The notes: generated by a model not told the origin, from the sequence alone. Shown: positions 33,605 through 43,155, counted from the first letter of the stretch. The stretch is DNA of 64,000 nucleotides from Thalassobacillus pellis (GCF_016908295.1 NZ_JAFBDO010000003.1:496001-560000); one strand, 5' to 3'. Numbers and translations: made by a program.

Positions 33605-34478
33605 AATCGTCCTCCTTGCTGGTTAAATGGATGAACAAGTCCTGGAGCGATACAGCCCCAATTTCTAACCCTGCTTGCCTAGCTCCCCTTAACTTTTCAT
33701 CACTTATTTTTCCGTAAACCATTACCGATTTGGTACCTCCCAGCTGTTGGCTGTTTAATTGCTTCATTCCATTTATGAATTCATCTACCTTTTGCCGGCC
33801 GCCAGTGATAGAGATGCCACGGTCCATCAACTGGTCAATTGGCTCATGTAACACTAATTTCCCTTTATCAAGGATAATGACCTCTTCAAATAAATAATCC
33901 ATTTCTGATACAAGATGGGTGGAAAGGATGATTGTGCGTGGGTGTTCTGCATGATCTTCCAGTACCTTTTGATAAAAAACCTCGCGTGTAGGTGCATCCA
34001 TACCAAGGTAGGCTTCATCAAAAATGGTGATTGGCGAACGATTGGCAATCCCGATTGTCACATTTAATGCGGATTGCATTCCGCGGGACAGCTTTTTCAC
34101 CTGTTTTTCCAAAGGGAGCTGGAACAATTTCACCAATTCATCTGCAAGCTTTCGGTCAAAATCAGGCCGATAGCGTTCAGCCGCTTCAAGCATTCCTTTT
34201 ACCTTCTCGGTCTCGTCACTATAATCTGTCTCATATACGAAAGTGACCTGGGACATTATTTCAGCGTTTTCGAATGGATCTTTTCCGTTGACAGTTATGT
34301 TTCCACTTGACGGTTGACAGAAGGATGCAAGGAGGGAGAGAAGCGTGGATTTACCTGCACCATTTCTTCCCAATAACCCATAAATCTTGTTACTCTTCAG
34401 CTGTAAAGAAATATCTTTGACCGCAGCAAAGCTCCCATAGTTTTTACAGACTTGAGAGATTTCGATATCGTATCCCAT
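33588..34478 (-). CDS. ABC transporter ATP-binding protein (YtrB/YhcH-like)
   Basis: 296 residues: Walker A GLLGRNGAGKSTLL, Q-loop region TFVYETDYSDETE, signature variant LSRGMQSALN (SRGM for SGGQ, usual in this subgroup), Walker B ITIFDEAYLGMDAPTR and H-loop LSTHLV. The C-terminal 90 residues are an extension seen in YtrB/YhcH types. Its ATG overlaps the last base of the GntR gene. It energises the downstream permease. Confidence 0.83.
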   Translation of the reverse strand: MGYDIEISQVCKNYGSFAAVKDISLQLKSNKIYGLLGRNGAGKSTLLSLLASFCQPSSGNITVNGKDPFENAEIMSQVTFVYETDYSDETEKVKGMLEAAERYRPDFDRKLADELVKLFQLPLEKQVKKLSRGMQSALNVTIGIANRSPITIFDEAYLGMDAPTREVFYQKVLEDHAEHPRTIILSTHLVSEMDYLFEEVIILDKGKLVLHEPIDQLMDRGISITGGRQKVDEFINGMKQLNSQQLGGTKSVMVYGKISDEKLRGARQAGLEIGAVSLQDLFIHLTSKEDDYENVQ

Positions 34479-34852
34479 TAATAATCACTTCCTTTTAACT
34501 GTTTTATAATTTTCATTATTTCGCTTTCTGGTATTTCCAGTTTGGCGGCTTCCTCGATCATTGGGCGGACATATTGATCCGTAAACATATCTTTACGCTG
34601 ACCCAGCAGCTTCTCCTTAGCCCCTTTAGCTACGAACATTCCCACACCCCTTTTTTTGTAAATGATCCCAGCGTCCACCAGCAAATTGATTCCCTTGGCA
34701 ATGGTTAAATGATTTATTTTATAAAAGTTAACGAGTTGTGTAGTTGAAGGTATTTGTTCATGCTCTTTTAAGTGATCATTGACAATCTGGTCTTCGATCC
34801 GTTCCTTGATTTGGATGAAAATTGGTTTACTGTCATCTAATTTTTGATTCAA
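34478..34852 (-). CDS. GntR-family regulator, YtrA subfamily
   Basis: 124 residues: an N-terminal winged helix (PIFIQIKERIEDQIVNDHL, EQIPSTTQLVNFYKINHLTI, AKGINLLVDAGIIYKKRGVGMFV) and a short C-terminal helical pair, the minimal YtrA architecture without an effector domain. TTG start with AAAGGGGTG 8 nt upstream. First gene of the operon; it most likely represses its own promoter by binding the inverted repeat at 34877-34908. Confidence 0.85.
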   Translation of the reverse strand: MNQKLDDSKPIFIQIKERIEDQIVNDHLKEHEQIPSTTQLVNFYKINHLTIAKGINLLVDAGIIYKKRGVGMFVAKGAKEKLLGQRKDMFTDQYVRPMIEEAAKLEIPESEIMKIIKQLKGSDY

Positions 34853-34876
34853 TAAGAATTCACCCCTTTCGTCTTC

Positions 34877-34908
34877 ACTTATATGGTTATATAGTTATGT
34901 ATATAAGT
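34877..34908. promoter_or_regulatory. Candidate operator of the YtrA-type regulator
   Basis: ACTTATAT (34877-34884) and ATATAAGT (34901-34908) are perfect inverted repeats 16 nt apart, 25 nt before the regulator's start codon and within an AT-rich promoter region. YtrA-type boxes are AGTGTA-type repeats with similar spacing, so position fits but sequence is only roughly like them. Confidence 0.5.
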
Positions 34909-35011
34909 ATATATGGGGGTGGGGATTTGGTCAATTAATTTTTTTGCAGGAGATATCTTTGTCCCTGTCCAATTTATGTTGAGGTGGTTTTATATTTAGG
35001 AGGCGAAAAGG

Positions 35012-35551
35012 ATGGAAACTAAGATGGACAAACGATTTATCATTGACAAAAAGGAAGGATATTCAACAGCAATAGGCAGGCTGTTAACTATGTTGGAATA
35101 TACTAGGAGAACAACATGCGAGGCAGTACATGGACTGAAGAAAGAGGAATTGGATTACCGGATTGATGGTAAAGGAAATTCAATCGGGTGCTTGCTTTTT
35201 CATATAGCTTGTGTGGAGGAAGTTTACCAAATACTAACTTTTGAAGAGAGAGATCCGAATGAAGCAGAATTACAAAAGCTGGAGGCGGGCCTAAGGATTG
35301 GGGAAGAAGCACATGAAAGAATTTACAATGATGATCTCACATTCTACATAGAGAAATTGAGTACAGCCAGAGAAAAAACGTTGCGTTTGTTTAAAGAAAT
35401 AGATGATGAATGGCTGGATAAGGAAACACCGTTCGGCCCTGATCATGTTGCCAACAACTATTTCCGTTGGTTCCATGTTTTCGAAGATGAACTTAACCAT
35501 CGTGGACAAATCAGGCTGATACGTGGACATATGAAAACAGGAGCTGACTAA
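35012..35551 (+). CDS. DinB/DUF664-family protein
   Basis: 179 residues folding as a four-helix bundle of DinB type. Putative metal His residues lie in LLFHIACVEEVYQ and in WFHVFEDELNHRGQIRLIR, spaced as in DinB-like enzymes that may use bacillithiol or mycothiol. ATG after AGGAGGCGAAAAGG. Monocistronic, followed by a decayed repeat-A copy. Activity unknown. Confidence 0.78.
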   Translation: METKMDKRFIIDKKEGYSTAIGRLLTMLEYTRRTTCEAVHGLKKEELDYRIDGKGNSIGCLLFHIACVEEVYQILTFEERDPNEAELQKLEAGLRIGEEAHERIYNDDLTFYIEKLSTAREKTLRLFKEIDDEWLDKETPFGPDHVANNYFRWFHVFEDELNHRGQIRLIRGHMKTGAD

Positions 35552-35624
35552 TACAGTCAACCCCTTATGATGTCTAGAAAGTCTCTATATCTTTTTTAAT
35601 GTCTATGATTAGGAATAAACCTCT

Positions 35625-35722
35625 ACGGTGACGCATGGGAGAAGAAGGGGAGAATCCCCGCTTGGTCGAGTGTCTTGACCAAGAAAACTTTAGGCCGTGC
35701 CCGCGGCAAGCATCCCCCGACA
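35625..35722 (+). repeat. Dispersed palindromic repeat family A, decayed copy 3
   Basis: Retains CTTGGTCGAG-TCTTGACCAAG, AGGCCGTGCCCGCGGCAAGC and CATCC blocks of the family, with the left part diverged. Confidence 0.7.
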
Positions 35723-35792
35723 GGAAATTACCGAATATTATTACATGGAGACAAAGTAAGATTGTATGTGAAACAGCCCTTTTTCAGTCACC

Positions 35793-36287
35793 TTATGGAT
35801 GAATCGTGACAGGCGTGCCAATCGGTATTGTCCGCGCGAGTTCCTCCACATCTTTGTTATGCATTCTGATGCATCCCCTGGATACGGATTTTCCAATGGA
35901 ACTCGGGTCATTTGTTCCGTGTATGCCATAATGCTCTTTTGACAGGCTCATCCACATGGTGCCAAAAGGTCCTCCAGGGTTTGGGGCCTTATTGATGATG
36001 ATGAAGCTTCCGATAGGTGTATTGTGAAGAATCCTGCCTACTGCGATGGGATATTCTTTTTGTAGTACATCATTTCTGTATAATCTCAGACTTCGTCTGT
36101 TGATGGAAACATCTATTCGATAAGGAATTGTCTCTATAGGTGGAAAGCCTGGAATGACAATTCTCTGGCCGGGATAAATCAGATTAGGATTGATCCCTGG
36201 ATTTGCACGGATGATTGAGGGGAGTGGTGTTCGGTAATCTTGTGCAATCTGGCTCAATATTTCTCCAGCTTTAACAATATGGATCAG
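35793..36287 (-). CDS. L,D-transpeptidase (YkuD type) with N-terminal LysM, apparent CTG start
   Basis: 164 residues when begun at the CTG at 36287, which follows GGAGGTG by 6 nt; an in-frame TAA sits just before. This start completes the LysM domain ([20 protein letters not shown] ... VIPG, 2-47) and gives exactly the length I recall for B. subtilis YkuD. A later TTG (36257) would cut the LysM in two. The YkuD domain has [14 protein letters not shown] with His123 and [11 protein letters not shown] with catalytic Cys139 and Arg141. It forms 3-3 cross-links in spore or stationary-phase wall. No signal peptide, as in YkuD. Confidence 0.85.
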   Translation of the reverse strand: MIHIVKAGEILSQIAQDYRTPLPSIIRANPGINPNLIYPGQRIVIPGFPPIETIPYRIDVSINRRSLRLYRNDVLQKEYPIAVGRILHNTPIGSFIIINKAPNPGGPFGTMWMSLSKEHYGIHGTNDPSSIGKSVSRGCIRMHNKDVEELARTIPIGTPVTIHP

Positions 36288-36429
36288 TTAGGACACCTCC
36301 ATTTACTTACTGATTTATACTATGACGATAGCCTTCCTGGTGTTTTGCACATTATTTTTAAAAAATATCCTTTTTGCCGAAAATTGTGCTATGCTAAATG
36401 GCGAAAATAGTGGCATCACTGGAGGAATA

Positions 36430-37407
36430 ATGAAAAATTTTAGAGGATCTATAAAAGTTTTTTTGATTTGTATGGGAATTCTGGCAGTTTTCATGTACTT
36501 TAATAATTCAAATCTTTTTACAGAAACGGAAAAGAATGATCCTTTATTGCTGGCACACAGGGGGCTGGCTCAAACCTTTCCTATGGAAGGATTAGAATAC
36601 GATACATGCACAGCCCGAATAATATATGAGCCGGAACATCCTTATATTGAAAATACCATTCCATCAATAGAGGCTGCTTTTGCAGCTGGTGCCGATGTAG
36701 TGGAATTCGATATCCAGCCTACTATCGATGGTAAGTTTGCCGTATTTCATGACTGGACGCTTGATTGCAGAACTAATGGTAAAGGGGTTACTCGCAAGCA
36801 TACGATGGAACACTTGAAAAGGTTGGATATAGGTTACGGATATACACCAGATGGAGGGGAGACTTACCCTTTTCGTGGGAAAGGGGTTGGCATGATGCCA
36901 AAGATGGGGGAGGTACTAAGGCGTTTTCCTGATAAATCTTTTTTGATACATATCAAAAGTGATGATCCTCAGGAAGGTGGACTATTGGCCGAACATCTAG
37001 CTAAGTTACCGTCAGAACAGTTGGAATTGCTTACTGTTTATGGAGGGAATAAACCGATTGCCAAGCTGAAAGAAGAGCTCCCCGAGGTAAGGGTGATGAG
37101 TAAGGAAACGCTGAAAAGCTGCTTGATTCCTTATCTGACAACTGGGTGGACAGGATATGTCCCAGAGGCATGTAAACATTCACAAATTCATTTGCCTGAA
37201 AACATTGCTCCCTGGTTATGGGGATGGCCTGATAAGTTTTTAAACCGAATGGAAAGAGCAGGGACTCGAGTCATTTTAGTAGCCGGGAATGGGACATGGT
37301 CGGAAGGGTTCGATTCAGAGGAAGACCTTAAACGTCTGCCTGATGACTATTCGGGGGGGATATGGACGAACAGAGTTGATGTTATCCATCCATTATTAGA
37401 GGAATAG
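36430..37407 (+). CDS. Glycerophosphodiester phosphodiesterase family protein, membrane-anchored
   Basis: 325 residues from an ATG 6 nt after GGAGGA (a longer frame to 36322 lacks a site). N-terminal anchor at about 8-24. GDPD motifs: LLAHRG (His43, Arg44), ENTIPSIEAAFAAGADVVEFDIQ (Glu74, Glu92, Asp94) and FHDWTLDCRTNGKG (His107). It would hydrolyse glycerophosphodiesters, or a related substrate, outside the membrane. Terminator follows. Monocistronic. Confidence 0.85.
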   Translation: MKNFRGSIKVFLICMGILAVFMYFNNSNLFTETEKNDPLLLAHRGLAQTFPMEGLEYDTCTARIIYEPEHPYIENTIPSIEAAFAAGADVVEFDIQPTIDGKFAVFHDWTLDCRTNGKGVTRKHTMEHLKRLDIGYGYTPDGGETYPFRGKGVGMMPKMGEVLRRFPDKSFLIHIKSDDPQEGGLLAEHLAKLPSEQLELLTVYGGNKPIAKLKEELPEVRVMSKETLKSCLIPYLTTGWTGYVPEACKHSQIHLPENIAPWLWGWPDKFLNRMERAGTRVILVAGNGTWSEGFDSEEDLKRLPDDYSGGIWTNRVDVIHPLLEE

Positions 37408-37410
37408 CTT

Positions 37411-37443
37411 AAAAGCCGCCTGTAACCAGGTGGCTTTTTATTT
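37411..37443 (+). terminator. Terminator of the GDPD gene
   Basis: AAAAGCCGCCTG pairs with CAGGTGGCTTTT (one G-U), followed by TATTTT. Confidence 0.88.
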
Positions 37444-37491
37444 TACACTTTAAGAATGTTTATCTTTATTAAAGGTTTAGTATAAGTAAAA

Positions 37492-37695
37492 CTAAGGCTT
37501 TTGCCATAAGGAATTGGCGACAAGCCAAGTTTTATTTTCAAAAGGTGCATGAGCGTCCGTATAATCAGAGTCGTAATGAACGGGGGCTTCTTCGTTATAT
37601 TGGAGATCGGCAATAACCAAATAAACAAGAATTATCCCACAGACAAACAGAAGGACAGCAGTTGCAGCTAACAGGTAATTAAGTATCTTTTTCAT
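37492..37695 (-). CDS. Small membrane-anchored protein of unknown function
   Basis: 67 residues: one N-terminal helix (YLLAATAVLLFVCGIILVYL) and an acidic external tail (YNEEAPVHYDSDYTDAHAPF). ATG 7 nt after GAGGAG. Monocistronic between the GDPD and antiporter genes. No family recognised. Confidence 0.6.
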   Translation of the reverse strand: MKKILNYLLAATAVLLFVCGIILVYLVIADLQYNEEAPVHYDSDYTDAHAPFENKTWLVANSLWQKP

Positions 37696-37834
37696 TTACT
37701 TGTCTCCTCTAAGTGCGGTTTTATCCCTGTTATTGTTTATTATTACCCGAACTTTTCGTTTTCAAAAATTCCGACTTTGAATGGGAACAGCTGATTTGTT
37801 GCCGAGATTAGGCACCGTATCGAAAGTTCTAAAC

Positions 37835-39634
37835 TCACTTCCCGTCAGGCATCAGGGTAAGGAGGGTATCGCCTTCTTCTCCGGAGGGTGTATCGTTTTC
37901 AGTGAAAAATTCAATATTACCTGATTTTTTAATCAAAAGGATCATCATTGCTTCTTCTGGAAGCTGATAGACATAATCCTGGAATTGATTTTCTTTCGTT
38001 ACCGAGTGTGGCAGGAAAACATATCCTTCCTCAATCCGGCCATTAACTAATTCCCATGTCGGACCGTCATCAAAGAGAATATTGCCATGCTTCGTGTGAG
38101 AAAGGTCATTCAGGTGATCGGTTTCATGCTCTCTGAGGCTGAGCTGGAAAACATTATTCCTCCCAAATTCTGTTTGAAAATTAGTACATACCAAAGCGTT
38201 ATACGAATCAAGCTCTGAAGCTGCGATCAAATATTCATAGGGGGTTAAATCCAGGCGGTATTCTGTCTTCTCCGATAAAATCTCCCCGTAGTAAATTTTC
38301 TTCAGGCCATTTTGCTTGGCTTCCTGTACTTTCTTCCATGAAGCTTCTGTTATTAATACAGGCACCTCCAAATCGCGCAGACTTTTTGCGAGTTCGACTG
38401 TAAAAGGATTACTGCCTATCATTACTACACCAGGCTTTTCTTCTGCAGCGATGTTGAGTTTTAATGCCAGCCATTTGATGGAGAAACCGTGGACGACCAC
38501 GGAAGCAAAGACGAGACCGAACGTTAACGGAACCAGGATAGTGGCATCGTCAAATCCTTCTTCGACGAGGATATGAGCGAAATAGCCGGAAACTGTCAAG
38601 GCTACGATCCCTCGTGGAGCTATCCAGCCGACAAGAATTTTTTCAGGGCCAGTCAGATCTGTACGGATGGTCGAAAGCCAAATGGAAATAGGACGGACGA
38701 GAAATAACATGAGTGCAACATAGCCCAATATGCGTATATCAAGCATTGCCGTTAAAGTTTCGAGCGACAAGGAAGCCGTCAGCAGGATAAAAATAAACGA
38801 TATCAACAGTACAGAAATGTTTTCTTTAAAGTGTCTCATTTCATTGATGGAAGATATATTCAAATTTGCAAGTGTGATTCCCATCGCTGTTACGGAAATC
38901 AATCCTGTTTCATGCATGATTTCATTAGGGATGGTAAAGCAGAGAATGACCACAACAAAAACAATCGGAGCTTTCAGAAATTCAGGGCTGTAGCCATGTT
39001 CAAACATCCAGGCAATTACTTTTCCAAGTATCCATCCGAAAAAGATAGCGAAAACAGAAGCGAGAAAGAATAAGAACAACGTGATAATACCTACTTCCTC
39101 TAAAAACAGGAACAGGATGATTTCATAAGAGAATACAGCAAGAAAGGCACCGAGAGGATCGACAATGATTCCTTCCCATTTAAGAATGGAAGCAGGACGA
39201 GGCTTCAAACGAGCCTGTCGTAATAATGGCAGGACGACAGTAGGCCCCGTTACAATCAAGAGTCCCCCGATTACAAAGGATACTGCCCAGGAAAGACCAG
39301 CGACATAATGGGCAGCGAGTGAACCGAGTATCCAGGAGATGAAAGCTCCAAGTGTTACGATTCGCAGCACGGAATGACTCAAATCTTTGATCTCTCGAAA
39401 TGAAAGTTTGAGGCTGCCCTCGAATAATATAATAGCAACTGCAATCGAAATCGTCGGTTTGTATAAGTCACCAAGTGTCTCCTGAGGATTCATCATTCCA
39501 AGGAAAGGGCCCGCCAACAGTCCGGTGACCGACATGACTACAATGGCAGGAAGCTTGAATTTCCATGCGATCCACTGCGCCCCTATTCCTAAAATTCCAA
39601 TAATCATTACTAAGATCAAAGCAGTATCAAACAT
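37835..39634 (-). CDS. Na+(cation)/H+ antiporter, CPA1 type with C-terminal TrkA-like domain
   Basis: 599 residues. About 12 membrane helices up to residue 395, with LLIVTGPTVVLPLLRQARL and WEGIIVDPLGAFLAVF (ion-binding Asp) and a GWIAPRGIVALTVSG segment, all CPA1/NhaP hallmarks. The C-terminal 200 residues include a Rossmann-like TrkA-N part (GVVMIGSNPFTVELAKSLRD) that could sense nucleotide or ions. It would expel Na+ in exchange for protons, fitting a salt-tolerant host. ATG behind GAGGGATAAAT. Monocistronic. Confidence 0.88.
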   Translation of the reverse strand: MFDTALILVMIIGILGIGAQWIAWKFKLPAIVVMSVTGLLAGPFLGMMNPQETLGDLYKPTISIAVAIILFEGSLKLSFREIKDLSHSVLRIVTLGAFISWILGSLAAHYVAGLSWAVSFVIGGLLIVTGPTVVLPLLRQARLKPRPASILKWEGIIVDPLGAFLAVFSYEIILFLFLEEVGIITLFLFFLASVFAIFFGWILGKVIAWMFEHGYSPEFLKAPIVFVVVILCFTIPNEIMHETGLISVTAMGITLANLNISSINEMRHFKENISVLLISFIFILLTASLSLETLTAMLDIRILGYVALMLFLVRPISIWLSTIRTDLTGPEKILVGWIAPRGIVALTVSGYFAHILVEEGFDDATILVPLTFGLVFASVVVHGFSIKWLALKLNIAAEEKPGVVMIGSNPFTVELAKSLRDLEVPVLITEASWKKVQEAKQNGLKKIYYGEILSEKTEYRLDLTPYEYLIAASELDSYNALVCTNFQTEFGRNNVFQLSLREHETDHLNDLSHTKHGNILFDDGPTWELVNGRIEEGYVFLPHSVTKENQFQDYVYQLPEEAMMILLIKKSGNIEFFTENDTPSGEEGDTLLTLMPDGK

Positions 39635-39773
39635 ATTTATCCCTCGCTGTCCGTAGCATCACTATTATGGTTAAGTTAACCATGTTATCGCTAAGTAATA
39701 CTTTACGGCCAAAAATAACTGCCTTGGAAGGCATAAATTATCAGCAGCCCTATGCGGACTGCTGATAGTTGGA

Positions 39774-40907
39774 TCATGTCTTCAATATTACTTTGATGTT
39801 GCCATCTTCTTTTTTATCAAAGATATCATAACCTTTAGCCGCCTCTTCAAGAGGGAGTCTATGAGTAATGATATCTGTCGGATCAAATTCATTGTTCTCC
39901 ACCATATCATACAGTTTAGGCATCAAGTGGATGACTGGTGCCTGCCCCATACTTAAGGAAACATTACGGCTGAAGAAGTCTCCGATAGGGAAGTTATTTG
40001 CTTCGGTACCATAGACACCTGTCAACTGCACAGTACCAAATTTCCTGACAGCCTGGGAAGCTGTGACAATCGGGCTGATGGTCCCGAACTGATTGTCAGA
40101 TTCAGAACCAAATTCGGTATTTGGCGGCACGGTACCATCCATACCTACACAATCAATGACAACATCTGCTCCACCTTTAGTTTCTTCGTGTAATAAGGAA
40201 CCAATATCAGGGTTATCTCTGAAATTGAATGTATCCACATGGTTTGTCTTTTTGGCGTGATCCAGGCGGTGATCGATTTGATCGACTGCAATGACACGTT
40301 CGGCACCTTTCAATTTAGCGAATTTCTGTGCCATCAATCCAATTGGACCGCTGCCTAGAACAACTACTTTATCTCCTTCTTTTACACCGCTTTTTTCAAC
40401 GCTCCAATAAGCGGTTGGAATGACATCGGATAAGAAAAGCACACTTTCATCATCAAGGCTGCTGTCTTCAGGTACTTTAAAAGAAGTGAAATCAGCGTAA
40501 GGCACGCGTAAATATTCAGCTTGTCCTCCTGGATAGTCTCCGAACATTTCTGTGAATCCGAACAGTCCGCCGATTTCTCCGTGAGGGTTGGATTCGTCAC
40601 ATTGGCTTTCCATTTGATTTTTACAGTAAAAGCATTCTCCACAGCCAATATTGAACGGGATGACGACACGATCACCTTTTTTCAGGTTTTTCACATTGGA
40701 ACCGACTTCCTCTACAATTCCCATCGGCTCATGACCGACGACATAGTCTTGTTTCGGTTCGATTCCGCCTTTGTATAGATGGAGATCAGAGCCGCAGATT
40801 CCACTCGCAGTTATTTTAACCACCATATCATCCGCTTGTTGGATGGATGGTGTCTCAACTTCTTTGACTTTCATCTGTTCTTTTCCTTGAAACGTAACAG
40901 CTTGCAT
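39774..40907 (-). CDS. Zinc-dependent alcohol dehydrogenase (formaldehyde/threonine dehydrogenase-like MDR)
   Basis: 377 residues from an ATG after GAAAGGATG; the open frame extends 55 codons further without ribosome site and is ignored. Catalytic zinc ligands Cys38 (GICGSDLH) and His59-Glu60 (GHEPMG), structural zinc Cys89, 92, 95 and 103, cofactor site VVLGSGPIGLMAQ, then AVDQIDHRLDHAK indicating NAD. A VVIDCVGMDG segment is present. It is of the glutathione-independent formaldehyde dehydrogenase group. Substrate uncertain. Confidence 0.85.
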   Translation of the reverse strand: MQAVTFQGKEQMKVKEVETPSIQQADDMVVKITASGICGSDLHLYKGGIEPKQDYVVGHEPMGIVEEVGSNVKNLKKGDRVVIPFNIGCGECFYCKNQMESQCDESNPHGEIGGLFGFTEMFGDYPGGQAEYLRVPYADFTSFKVPEDSSLDDESVLFLSDVIPTAYWSVEKSGVKEGDKVVVLGSGPIGLMAQKFAKLKGAERVIAVDQIDHRLDHAKKTNHVDTFNFRDNPDIGSLLHEETKGGADVVIDCVGMDGTVPPNTEFGSESDNQFGTISPIVTASQAVRKFGTVQLTGVYGTEANNFPIGDFFSRNVSLSMGQAPVIHLMPKLYDMVENNEFDPTDIITHRLPLEEAAKGYDIFDKKEDGNIKVILKT

Positions 40908-41145
40908 TGCTTCACATCCTTTCGTGTTTATTGGACTATAACCAATATTTGGCTGTAGTAAACGGAACAATATAGGAAGGAAACAATCAGACAAATATGG
41001 ATGGAAATTTTCATCTAGGGCAAAAGATACGAGTAGAACGGTAAATAGTTCTGTTTTTAAAAATTGCTTCAATAATTATAAAAATTTTCTGTAAACTTTG
41101 TTAATGTAAAGTTACCATATCATTCCAAGGAGGAGATACATATCT

Positions 41146-42642
41146 ATGTTCCAAAAAAGAAACATACCATTGTTTGTAGTGATGCTTGCTGTCCTGGTGA
41201 TGTTTATGCCTTACCAGAATTATGACCCGCCATTGGTTTCAACAGCAGGTGAGCAGGGGGATTTAGTTAAGGAATTGACTGGAATACTACAGGCTGATCC
41301 CCGCCTGGATGGTGCTCTTGCTGGTGTAAGCGTGCGATCAGCCGAAAGTGGAGAACTGATTTTTGAGCATCTTGCTGATACCAGACTTAAGCCTGCTTCC
41401 AATATGAAGTTGTTGACAGCAGCAGCAGCTCTGGAAACACTCGGAAAAGATTATACGTTTACAACGGAAGTGCTTGCTGCCGGTGAGGTGAAAGGTAATA
41501 AACTTCATGGCAGCCTGATTTTAAAGGGGAAAGGTGATCCCACATTAATGGAGGAAGATTTTCAAGAGATGGCAGCATCACTGAAAGAAGCAGGCATTCG
41601 TGAAGTAAAAGGCAGTGTCATCGCTGATGACAGCTGGTATGATGATGAACGGCTATCGGAAGATATCTCCTGGAATGACGAAGATAATTACTATGCTTCA
41701 CAAATCTCAGCCCTTTCCGTGTCTCCAAACGAAGATTATGATGCAGGGACAGTGATTGTGGCTGCTTATCCGGCAGATGAAAAAGGGAAAAAAGCCCGCA
41801 TTGAAGTTACTCCGTCAACCGATTATGTTAAAGTGATCAACCGTACTAAAACTGTCAGCCTGGACGAACCGAAGGATATTTCCATTCACAGGGAACATGG
41901 GACAAATGAAATCATTGTGGAAGGGGAAATTCCACTTGAAGGAAGCAGGGCGCGCTCATGGGTAGCTGTATGGGAGCCGACAGGACTTGCTCTCGATTTG
42001 TTCAAGAAAGCATTGGAAGAAGAGGGAATCAAAGTGAAGGATCAGGATCGCTTCCAGAACTACAGGGACGACCCAGGCATTATTGCCAGGCACGAGTCGA
42101 TGCCGCTTGAAGAGTTAATGATTCCTTTTATGAAACTGAGTAACAACACGCATGCGGAAGTACTGATTAAGGAAATGGGCAAAGTGGTTCATGGGGAGGG
42201 GGACTTTGATAAAGGACTCGAAGTTGTTCAATCCTTCTTGGAAGAAAACGATATAAATGCAGAAGGGATGCGGCTGCGTGACGGTTCAGGTATGTCTCAT
42301 GTCAATATGATTTCCGCTAACGCATTGTCCAAATTGTTGTATATGGCGCAAGGGGAAGAGTGGTTCCCGGTTTACCTGGAATCCTTGCCTGTTGCAGGAA
42401 ATAGTGAACGTTTTGTGGGTGGTACGCTTCGTCATCGTATGCAGGGTACTGCTGCGGAAGAAAATGTAAAGGCTAAAACCGGTTCTTTGACAGGAGTTAC
42501 TTCCCTCTCAGGGTACGTAACTAATACTACCGGAGAACCGCTGATTTTTTCCATCGTACTTAATAATTACGTGGTTGACGATCTACAGGAAGTGGAAGAT
42601 CAGATTGCGATTGTTTTAGCTGATTCTAAATGGAAAAATTAG
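41146..42642 (+). CDS. dacC: D-alanyl-D-alanine carboxypeptidase/endopeptidase (PBP4/DacC type, S13)
   Basis: 498 residues with an N-terminal signal segment (PLFVVMLAVLVMFMPY). Serine peptidase triad of the penicillin-binding fold: SNMK (Ser85-Lys88), SNN (332-334) and KTG (444-446), with the large inserted domain between the first two motifs that marks family S13. It trims D-Ala or cuts cross-links in the wall. ATG after AAGGAGGAGATACATATCT. Monocistronic. The symbol follows B. subtilis dacC. Confidence 0.9.
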   Translation: MFQKRNIPLFVVMLAVLVMFMPYQNYDPPLVSTAGEQGDLVKELTGILQADPRLDGALAGVSVRSAESGELIFEHLADTRLKPASNMKLLTAAAALETLGKDYTFTTEVLAAGEVKGNKLHGSLILKGKGDPTLMEEDFQEMAASLKEAGIREVKGSVIADDSWYDDERLSEDISWNDEDNYYASQISALSVSPNEDYDAGTVIVAAYPADEKGKKARIEVTPSTDYVKVINRTKTVSLDEPKDISIHREHGTNEIIVEGEIPLEGSRARSWVAVWEPTGLALDLFKKALEEEGIKVKDQDRFQNYRDDPGIIARHESMPLEELMIPFMKLSNNTHAEVLIKEMGKVVHGEGDFDKGLEVVQSFLEENDINAEGMRLRDGSGMSHVNMISANALSKLLYMAQGEEWFPVYLESLPVAGNSERFVGGTLRHRMQGTAAEENVKAKTGSLTGVTSLSGYVTNTTGEPLIFSIVLNNYVVDDLQEVEDQIAIVLADSKWKN

Positions 42643-42757
42643 AGTGAAATGCAACACCATATGAATTGAGGTTGGAATATAAGTAAAACAATGGCATCAG
42701 AAGCGAACGATTAAAAATGAATCGTGTATACACAGAGCATTAGCGTAGTACAAATAC

Positions 42758-42873
42758 GCAGACTCCTGCGGGAACAGCGCGAGTCGAAGATCCACTTGGT
42801 CAAGCGATCTTCTTGACCAAGTTAGCTGAGGCCGTGCCCGCGGAAAGCGAAGTGTTTGGACGAAGCGATGGGA
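42758..42873 (+). repeat. Dispersed palindromic repeat family A, copy 4
   Basis: Closely matches the core of copies 1 and 2 (CTCCTGCGGGAACAGCGCGA; TTGGTCAAGCGATCTTCTTG; AGCTGAGGCCGTGCCCGCGG) but lacks their outer ends. It occupies much of the 42643-43155 gene-free stretch, where otherwise only a terminator and a tiny damaged ORF are seen. Confidence 0.88.
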
Positions 42874-42895
42874 AAAAATATTTCCAGGTACACAG

Positions 42896-42945
42896 ATAAT
42901 CCGAACTGATTTATTCAATGAAATCGTTCGGATTATTTTATTCTT
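42896..42945 (+). terminator. Terminator downstream of dacC and repeat copy 4
   Basis: ATAATCCGAAC pairs with GTTCGGATTAT, followed by TTTTATTCTTT. Confidence 0.82.
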
Positions 42946-43155
42946 TATTCAGTTTTTTCCCAGCTCCTTTCTTATTCTTATTATTGATACATATTTCTCC
43001 TGCTTTTTACATAAAAACATCACCTCCAAATTTTGATTAAAATGAAGGGTTCAGGTTTATTAATAAAAATTCCTGCTAATTCTCAAAACAAGAAATTAAC
43101 AGTAACACCTTTTCGCTGGGCGAATAACATACAGTGTGAAAGGAGATGGGGAACT

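Noticed and set aside
42697-42918. 73-codon ORF antisense in repeat-A copy 4
   Set aside because: It is the translation of the repeat; a similar ORF appears in copy 2 for the same reason.
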